From Perilla frutescens (lineage: Eukaryota; Streptophyta; Magnoliopsida; Lamiales; Lamiaceae): DNA of 64,000 bases. The stretch covers positions 24,139,501 through 24,203,500 of the forward strand of contig BRKX01000015.1 of assembly GCA_026008535.1 (NCBI GenBank), read 5' to 3'. Of the stretch, positions 56,768 through 64,000 are shown in pieces (position 1 is the first letter of the stretch; each line of letters begins with the position of its first letter). The notes under the pieces are model-generated. The model was not told the DNA's origin. It did no database searches and saw only the letters and a program-made list of their open reading frames with translations. A program made the position numbers and the translations under genes.

Positions 56768-57775
56768 TCTATCTATTCCTATAAAATCGAGTTCCCTCCT
56801 AATTTTTTTCCCGCCTAAGACACTTCTCTAATTCTCTTATTTAAGTAATCTACCTAATAAATACTGATGTACTTTATTAATAAAAAGCCCACTTCAAAAT
56901 TGGAGCCCAAACCAATTTCAAAATTTGAAATTTAGAGCTCATTTTCAATTTCAAGCAGCCACCAAAATCGAGAAACTTCTTTATAATAACAATAACACAT
57001 TAACAATATCACTTCCTCTCCAAAATTACAAATAACTTCTGAACAAAAGGGAAAAACTTGAAAATGAGTCCCTACTGTTCAAAAATTACTGTTGTAAACA
57101 AAAAACCATTGCTTCTATTCCACTTATTTTCGTTGTTGTTCACCCTTATTATTGTCAGGTTTGCTGCTGGAATTGTTGCTGGAAAAGGTTTGCTGCTGGA
57201 ATTGTTGCAGGAAATCCACAAGTCCAATGTCAACAAAGTGGTCACTTTTCAATTCTTGTGCTCCAACTGCTATTTGCCGAACATCAAAGTGAGATGTGTT
57301 CGTTGTTATGGTGTACCTTCACAAAACAATAAAGAATTAAGCAGCTTCGAATGTGTATTCCATGATGAAGAGGTACTGTTTTTCATCAATATTTTACCTA
57401 ATTCAGTAATTTATGGTAAACCAATCATTCACATCTAATATTTATTACATAAAACTATAAGGAACACGATTTGAGGGAACAATTTCAAGGTTTTCAATTG
57501 AAAAATTCAAATCTATATTTCAAGAGGGCATTAAAAAAGAAGTGACATTGGAGTTAATTGGGTTTCTACTTTCATAATTTAATGAGACAAAAATTTCTCT
57601 TTACACGTTTCATCCACCTTAAAGTTAAAAATAGGAGCCCAAAGGAATTTCAAAATTTCAAATTTAGAGCTCATTTTCAATTTTCAAGAATCTGCAAAAT
57701 ATCCAGAAACTTATTTAATATCTTTATAATAATAATATCACTTCCTCTCCAAAATTACAAATAAACTTCTTTATT
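56768..57775 (+). mobile_element. Helitron-like 5' end with flanking direct repeats, incomplete
   Basis: TCTATCTATTCC at 56768 follows an A and leads into 'gttccctcc' and 'tttttttcccgcc', the same 5' landmarks as the two minus-strand Helitrons here. No CTAG/hairpin end is visible downstream, so the element is truncated or its end lies outside the recognisable part. Two direct repeats of about 150 bp (56885-57040 and 57617-57770, with 'tttagagctcattttcaatt' and 'cacttcctctccaaaattac') flank the middle. Confidence 0.4.
57058..57438 (+). pseudogene. Possible RPA-like C-terminal zinc-ribbon fragment
   Basis: The 126-codon frame has a hydrophobic N-terminal third (L-L-L-F-H-L-F-S-L-L-F-T-L-I-I) and then F-L-C-S-N-C with a second pair C-V-R-C eight residues on, followed by S-S-F-E-C-V-F-H-D. 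The C-x2-C...C-x2-C spacing and a downstream aspartate recall the zinc ribbon at the end of RPA1-like proteins carried by Helitrons. The first third does not fit, and may be intron read through. I cannot confirm the assignment; it may be a chance frame. Confidence 0.3.
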
Positions 57776-58072
57776 GGATGGATATATATATATTATTTTA
57801 AAGCACATGTGATAGCCAAATTATGTGGCTTACATTATTTATCATTTTTTAGTAAAAATTCCCTACAAAACCAAACTAAGCCACACAATAAACATACCCA
57901 AATAACATACAAAGAGAACATCACAACAAAACTTAAGCAAGGTTTCATATTCAACAAAAAGCAAAAAAATAGCTCCAAAAATTCCCCAAAGACTTACAGA
58001 AGAAAATCATTCAGTTCCAGTAATAGAGACAACATTTTGCAGAAATCAGATTACAGTCACCTACATCAGGAT
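57776..58072. other. AT-rich stretch between the Helitron-like segment and the copia remnant
   Basis: No feature recognised. The junction between the two elements is probably here. Confidence 0.4.
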
Positions 58073-59125
58073 TCAAGTTGCACAAGAATGAGAGTGAACA
58101 TCTTCAGGTACATATGTCGGTTGTGCAGCTTTCTTGGCCTTCTTAGAAGGACCAGTTGATTCAACAGTTTTCCTCTTCTTTGTTAATGCAGCAGCAGATG
58201 GTGGAGTGGTAGACGCTCGACTTCTGGTCACAGGAGTTCTTGGAACCAACTGCACCACAACAGTAGAAGCCTTCTTTCTTGGTGTTTTCTTCTTGACTGG
58301 TGATCTTGCATCATATTGAGTAGATGCAAGCAATTTTTCCTGTTGTGGAACAGGAGTCTTCTCAGCAGATTCAGAAGATGAACTCTGAATGACTTCTTTC
58401 TCTGTCGGATCAGCAACTAAAGGCCTGTGAATGACCTTCTTCTTTCCTTTTGCAAGAGCAACAACTATGGCTTTCATTTTCAAGCTTAAGGGAATATCAT
58501 CTTCCCTATCTCCATCATCACCTTCTGTAGCAGAAGTTTGAACAGGTGACTTCAGCATAACACTGGCTGGAGTCGATGTCTCAGCAGTTCTCTTCTCTGC
58601 AACATGTTTCTCAGCATGTTCAGGTACATCTGAAGGCTTAACTTGATCATCAGCAGCAGATCCCTTCTCTTTCTGAAGGGCTTGGGCAGCAGGTGCTGTG
58701 ACAATCTTCTTTGCTGAAGGGGTTGTAGTCTTCTTGGATTTCTTGACTGCAGTTCCCTTTGTTCTTGCCTTCTTTCTGTTGACATCGTATGACTTTGCAG
58801 CTTCCTTCAAAAGATCATCGATTGACAGACTTTTGGTCTTTGATTTCTTTATAGAAGAAGCAATATCTTGCTCTTCTGTCTCCAAATCTTCTTCATCATC
58901 GTCTCCATGGAACGTTTCGATCAATTCTTCTGTATCTTTGCTTGAAGATTCATCCCGAAGTGCCCTCTGAACAGGTTTCTTGTATGTTGATTCACCTCGA
59001 ACCTGTCTGTCAAACTCATCTTCTTCGTAGAACTAGTCTTGAGGTTTGGAATATGTAACTTTTCCATACCTCATTCTGGGCTTCACAACTTTCTTGGGAT
59101 GGACAATTTTTCTTTTCGGAGCCAT
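58073..59125 (-). pseudogene. Lys/Ser/Thr-rich extra ORF of a Sirevirus-like copia element
   Basis: The frame starts at ATG 59125 (M-A-P-K-R-K), meets TAG at codon 31 (59033-59035), then stays open to 58073, about 319 codons more. The composition is rich in Lys, Ser, Thr, Pro and acidic runs (D-D-D-E-E-D), with repeated K-K basic patches; it looks disordered and nuclear. No membrane segment or coiled coil is evident. It lies downstream of RNase H on the same strand, the place of the additional ORF of Sireviruses. It also resembles N-termini of proteins with the putative plant transposon domain. Its function is unknown. Confidence 0.5.
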
Positions 59126-59524
59126 TGCAAATATATGGGTATATGACAAGGTGAAACAACAAGAAAATCAATGGCAAACAAGGGAGAAAACTCAGAGAAT
59201 TTATCGAGAGAGAAGGGTTTTTGATTTCAGAAATTTGAAAAGTGAACGTTCTCTCTAAACGGCTAAACATATATATAAGAGAGTATTCCGTTCATGGAAC
59301 AAACTCAGGTTTCCGTTAGACTAAGAAATCAGAGGGAAATTCCGAAAAATCAGAGATGACGATAGTACTTCAGAACTAGCCGTTAACAAAGATGTATGCA
59401 GAGTTTGAATCATTGATTATGTACATCTATAGGAACATTTATGGGAATGTTCAGTCCCTTTGTGCAGGAATGGTTCTTTCCTGTTGAGTGTGAAATAGTC
59501 ACACTCATACCTCTCTTCTTGATT

Positions 59525-60030
59525 TTACTGAACCAAGCACACCCCAATGGATGCTATGAGTTTCTCAAATCGAGCTGCATCCAATCCCTTGGTGAACAAA
59601 TCAGCTAGTTGATCTTCTGTCTTCATGTGTTCTATCTTTAACACTTCTTCTTCAACCAGCTCTCTGATGAAGTGATGTCTGATGTCTATATATTTGGTCC
59701 TCGAATGCTGCACTGGATTCTTTGAGATGTTGATAGCACTTATATTATCACAATACAGAATAGGAGTATCATGACTAACTTCATAGTTTTTCATCATCTG
59801 CATCATCCAGATGATCTGAGTAGAGTTGTTCCCTGCTGCAATGTATTCTGCTTCTACTGTAGATAGAGATATGCAGTTCTGCTTCTTACTGAACCAATAA
59901 ACAACATTGTTTCCTAAAAAGAAACAAACACCTGAAGTGCTTTTTCTGTTATCTGGAGATCCAGCCCAATCAGCATCACAGTAAGCAATAATACTTGTGG
60001 CAGAGGTGGTCTGACCGTAGATCCTCCTTC
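59525..60030 (-). pseudogene. Copia RNase H fragment
   Basis: The minus frame contains A-Y-C-D-A-D-W-A-G, then R-K-S-T-S-G-V-C-F-F-L-G, W-F-S-K-K-Q-N-C-I-S-L-S-T-V-E-A-E-Y-I-A, L-Y-C-D-N, R-T-K-Y-I-D-I-R-H-H-F-I and D-Q-L-A-D-L-F-T-K. This is an almost complete copia RNase H, with the acidic residues in place. It ends properly at 59525. The RT domain that should precede it is absent: the frame runs upstream into leader sequence instead. Confidence 0.9.
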
Positions 60031-60120
60031 TTTGATTACACTCATAGCTGGAATGCAACCAAAACCTTCACGCTGATATATAGCTTTCAGGATTCTTTTC
60101 GCACTAACACCAAATGCAAC

Positions 60121-60134
60121 CCGCTCTGGTACCA
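60121..60134 (-). other. Primer-binding site of the Sirevirus-like element
   Basis: On the minus strand TGGTACCAGAGCGG follows the LTR end after two bases; it matches the initiator-Met tRNA type TGGTATCAGAGC with one change. Confidence 0.8.
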
Positions 60135-60136
60135 AT

Positions 60137-61094
60137 TGAAGTTCATAAACTGTGCGGTCATGTTCATCATCATGTACTTGAACATTGTTGTGAACATGTA
60201 AGGTCAGAATGTAAAAAACTTGAGCAAATAAAGAACACGAGGTTGGTAACCCTGTTCAATCAACTGATCTATGTCAGAGGGACTTATCAAGTCCGTGAGA
60301 AACAGTTTAATATTCCGTTGAATGGTTACAAAGGTTATTACATGAAGACTCCCGTCACTCGACCCCTTTTTCTACCCGATTCAACCTCTTTCACTAAACT
60401 GAATTGTGAGCTCCTCTCACAACCTAGAATCCCTCTAGTTCCCATAGAAAATCTCTCCCGAGACTTCTCTAAGTGTGTATGAAAGTGAGTTTTAAACACA
60501 GACTAGAAATACAATGATCACACCGATCAAACCTAGTCTACCCAAATACTATATGCTTCGAATGTGAAGTCTTTTAACTCTCAGGTCTTTAGTGTATTCG
60601 TAAAAATCGTGTTATCTAATCTAGTCTGATTCCCAGGCTATTTATAAACAACAACTATAACCTTAACAAGGTAATCAGAAGTCCTAATTAGACTGGGATT
60701 TAATAAGGAAACAATTTTCTTAAATAAATCAGACTTTCCTAGTTTAGATATCTTCCTTGAATAGAACTCCTTTTTTCCTTCTTGATCTTCATCACGAACA
60801 AGGCAGCTTCTATTCTGAAACATCCATCTTGAATCTGCAGCTTCAACTCCTTGAATCTAGCATGGCACGTCTCTTGTAAACTCTCTGAACAACCATGTAC
60901 ATGATCATGTCTCTGAACATGATTAGGTACATGTCTTGATCTTCAATTAGATTGGCAGCGGAATGTTCATAGTAATGTCCAGCACATGATCTTCAAACAT
61001 GAATAACCAAAATCTTTTGTGCTCTTTTAAAAGTGCCATAATATCTAAATAGATAATGACAATCCCGAACACCTTAGTGCAAATGGCACTAACA
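60137..61094 (-). repeat. 5' LTR of the Sirevirus-like copia element
   Basis: Read on the minus strand it begins TGTTAGTGCC and ends ACTTCA (958 bp), followed by the primer-binding site. A TATA-like 'tataaatagcc' lies near 60640-60650. The later part has 'aactagagggattctagg' and 'gaacagggttacc', as in the fragment at the window start. Together with 58073-60030 it is an internally deleted element: LTR, primer site, short leader, RNase H, extra ORF. No 3' LTR is seen. Confidence 0.75.
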
Positions 61095-63009
61095 ATATGC
61101 ATTGGCTACACATTGGCTACATTCCGAATTTCAAGACTAGTAATTATTATGATTGTACCGTCATATCTTTTACTTGGATTTCGTAGTCAGTACTTTTTGA
61201 AAAAGTAAATCCCCTTTTTCTAAAAGGGGATTTTGATGTGACATATATATTTTATTTTTCATTTACTTTTTTTATTATTATTTTAATGAAAACAACACAT
61301 GGCACGATCTGAACGGTTGAGGGCAATACCCTTGAGGCCACGGTAGAAAATATCCTTGTCGACTTCTGATTAGTCGAGATTATCCACATATTTAAATATC
61401 AACATTTATTTATTTAATTTAAGAATTAATTCATGTGAATCCCTAAAATATAAATAAATGATATACTTTGATATTTAAATCTTTATCTCCATCTATTAAA
61501 TATCAATATCTATTTATTTAATTTAGGAATTAATTTAATCAAATTCCTAAAGTACAAATAAATGATATAATTTGATATTTAATTATTAAAATGACATAAT
61601 TTAATTTAGCCATTAAAATTTATCCACCTACACACTCAACTTTGACTTGAGAAGTTCCTAGTAGCTCAAATTATTTAACTACCTTTGATCAAATTACACT
61701 TTGTTGTATCCACATTTTAAATTGCGTATTATGATCAATGCTAAATTTCGAAAAACTATTAAATAACTACATTTAAGTAATATATATAAAAAAGTACATA
61801 ATTAGATAATAAAATATTAAATAATTTAAATATAAAATCTCAATCTCAATAAATAAAACCATAATTTACAATTCTCATAATTTTGCATAAGCAAAACGAT
61901 AATTTGTATTCTAATTATCTGAAACTAACAAACCGATGAAATATTTATAGGATTCTTGAAGATATCCTAAATCGACCAAGAAAAAGAAATAGACCAAAAG
62001 TATCCCATACCGACTAGGAAAATGAAAGAATAAAATAAAAAATAAATAACTATAATGAATTAATTAATTACTAATCAGATCAATCTTATAGCTTTGGAGG
62101 AGGCCTTCGAAGCCAAGCAGACTTCTAGGTCCAGTGGACTTCTTCGCTGACTCTATCTCATTGTCCCTCTCGATTGATCCAACGCCTTCATGCAAACCTG
62201 TCGTATCATTACCCGCCGCGTCGAAGCCTAGTGTAAAAAATTATACCAAAGTAATAATCTTTTATGTTCTTTCATTTAAGATGTTGCATTGGTATGTACA
62301 TTTGGATGAATAAATGTGTATGAGAAATATAAAACTTTCGTTCTTCTTGCATATACAAGCTCTAAATCAAATTAAATTCTAAAAAAAATAAGAAAACTTA
62401 ATTATGATGTAATGAATTATAATTGAGATGTAGTAAATTCTAATTGTGATGAAATAAATCTACACAAACCAAATATTACACGAATATTTTTTAGTGTTAG
62501 AATGGATGCTTTTCAATATTAGAATTGTTAGTTTTTTTTTTAATTTTTTTCAGTTAGTCATAAACTCTAATTGGATGAATGAATTCGAATTATGATGAAA
62601 TAAATATTAATTGAGATGAAGTAAATTATAATTTGGACGAAATAAACCAATATAAGCTAAGTAATAGACAAATAATCTGATTGGTACTTTTCTTTATTAG
62701 TAATAATATTTTCTTCAATAGAGGTGATACTTTTATTATTGATTTTTTACCTGTAACTTGCCCGTCTGATGAAAGAGTTTGGATACAACTAATGTGCCCA
62801 AATTTCCGCGTTATAAAATCAGGTAAGAGAGAGAGAGAAAGAGAGAGATTATATTCTGTCCTGAAAAAAGTAATATACTACGAATTGATTTTACTCAACA
62901 ATTCGACAAAATTAATCCAAAATCAAACGAAGTAAGTTGATCTGAAATCAAGTGAATTGACTTGATTGACAGTCTTGGATGATTTGCGAAAACCTTACAA
63001 GCTCAATAC
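61095..63009. other. AT-rich intergenic with inverted and tandem repeats, no gene
   Basis: 61207-61233 is a perfect 12-bp hairpin. 61392-61590 holds two units of about 100 bp, each bounded by inverted 'taaatatcaa'/'ttgatattta'. 61300-61350 and 62090-62230 are GC-richer and may be LTR debris. A GA run sits at 62827-62848. No conserved ORF. Confidence 0.4.
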
Positions 63010-63480
63010 TATCTTTTGGTTTCCTTTCTCGATGTATCGAATACATATAATCCTTCTTATACTTTGAGAAGCGTCTTGGCGGGAAAAGAAGTCGTTAAAG
63101 AGGGTTTGATCTAGCGAGTAGGGGATAGTCACCAAATTGAGGTTTGGAAAGATGAGTGGATTCCAGAACTCCCTACTGGCATCATTGTTCCAAGAACTGA
63201 ACCAAAGAATTTAAACATGACAGTCTCATATTTTTTTACTGTAAAAGGGAAATATGATAGACAAAAATTGAATGTGTTGTTCCAACCAGTTGAGGTAGTT
63301 GAGAATATCATCGCCGCCCCCTTAACTATCCATAGAGGACATGATCGGTGTATTTGGAGACACAATCAGAATGACACCTATGCGGTTAAGTCAGGATACA
63401 TTATTGCATGCCAATTATGCTATTTTCAGTGCACCATCCCAAACTTGACAATTTATGTGGAGATGGATTCATGCATTGCA
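63010..63480 (+). pseudogene. LINE fragment upstream of the zf-RVT domain
   Basis: The plus-strand translation shows N-P-S-Y-T-L-R-S-V-L-A-G-K, then a TAG stop, then R-V-G-D-S-H-Q-I-E-V-W-K-D-E-W-I-P. Further on come Y-D-R-Q-K-L-N-V-L-F, D-R-C-I-W-R-H-N-Q-N-D-T-Y-A-V-K-S-G-Y. These are the successive hallmark segments between the RT and zf-RVT domains of plant LINEs. The frame is lost after about 63420. No ends or duplication are visible. Confidence 0.8.
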
Positions 63481-63509
63481 GGCTGCTTGACATACGGGAT
63501 TTTTACCCT

Positions 63510-64000
63510 AATTCCGAGCACTTTGACGTGATTTCTTTAGTGTTTTCATCTGCGTTTTATTTACCTTTCTTTTAAATTAACTAAGTTTTATAATAAGTGC
63601 TATTTGACACGGTTTTTATGCTACAGGGTCGAAACGAGCAGAACGAGCCATCGAAGGCCAGTCAAAGGTGTCGGAGATTGATAAGGCGTGACCCGCTTAC
63701 AGGTTGGGCGCGAGTGGGCATATGCTCAAGGGCTGTGAAAACCGTGGCTAAGATACGAGCAACTGGGCGCGAGTTGCACACTGGGGCGCGACCCGAGCAG
63801 CAAAGAGGAGGGCGCGAGCCGCTTATAGGTCGGGTGCTAGTGAGCGTCTATTCAAGGGCTGTGAAAGCCAGCCTTGGGGCGCGATCTGAGCAACAGAGAT
63901 GCGGCGCGACCTGCTCGATCGCGCCGTTAGGTGCGAATGGACTTAGCGCGAGCTGCGAGCACATGCTATTGGGCGCGATTGGAGGCGCGATCAATCCCGA
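63510..64000 (+). repeat. GC-rich gypsy (Tat/Athila-like) LTR or leader segment, cut by window edge
   Basis: The segment is much more GC-rich than the rest of the window and contains about ten GGCGCGA/GGCGCGAGC words plus two 'aagggctgtgaaa' words, spaced 30-60 bp. Such motifs occur in large gypsy LTRs of asterids as I remember them. An acceptor-like 'ctacag' at 63623 precedes it. No ORF is recognised. Confidence 0.4.

Noticed and set aside
1..64000. Organellar insertions, rRNA genes, or a bacterial-type defence or biosynthetic cluster
   Set aside because: No plastid, mitochondrial or rRNA words were recognised, and host genes are single spliced plant genes separated by transposons.

Overview
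The window is nuclear DNA from a flowering plant. It is AT-rich, its genes have spliced introns, and it holds nested plant transposable elements: copia and gypsy LTR elements, L1-type LINEs, an Au-like SINE, Helitrons, PIF/Harbinger, CACTA and several MITEs. The gene set (chloroplast kinase STN7, the NAC factor SOG1, a DVL/ROTUNDIFOLIA4 peptide) indicates an angiosperm, most likely a eudicot; I cannot place it further with confidence.

Three host genes look intact. (1) STN7 on the plus strand at 16486-19820 has ten exons encoding 578 residues and is the thylakoid kinase of state transitions. (2) A DVL/RTFL micropeptide gene on the plus strand at 35247-35375 encodes 42 residues. (3) SOG1 on the minus strand at 53750-49791 has six coding exons encoding 434 residues and is the plant DNA-damage transcription factor. 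I see no functional link between them.

Layout. 1-1668: a copia LTR-like fragment, then a 5'-truncated LINE with a 13-bp target duplication. 1963-2183: an Au-like SINE. 2242-7528: a copia element with two LTRs, CGTGG duplications and a dead polyprotein. 8999-11679: MITEs. 12918-16120: a minus-strand Helitron with a broken RPA-like gene and a nested 1.42-kb solo LTR, ending about 365 bp upstream of the STN7 start codon. 16486-19820: STN7. 20481-24423: a 3.9-kb PIF/Harbinger element with TTA duplications, an intact transposase and a Myb-like ORF carrying one stop. 24603-24972: a small LINE tail. 26136-29844: a MITE split by a 3.3-kb gypsy-like element that encodes only Gag (TR-GAG type). 29845-34980: AT-rich repeats, no gene. 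35247-35375: DVL. 37324-38530: one end of a CACTA element. 39796-41950: a hairpin tandem array and a gypsy LTR-like segment. 42794-46301: a second Helitron holding a LINE that is interrupted by a 718-bp solo-LTR-like segment flanked by 124-bp direct repeats. 48638-48868: a hAT-type MITE. 49791-53750: SOG1. 54230-55390: an element set between TA microsatellites. 55848-56470: a solo LTR. 56768-57775: a Helitron-like end with a possible RPA zinc-ribbon fragment. 58073-61094: an internally deleted Sirevirus-like copia remnant on the minus strand. 63010-64000: a LINE fragment, then a GC-rich gypsy LTR or leader segment cut by the window edge.

Most of the window is therefore an insertion record in which element order can be read from nesting. 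All family names come from reading motifs and translations by eye; no database search was run.
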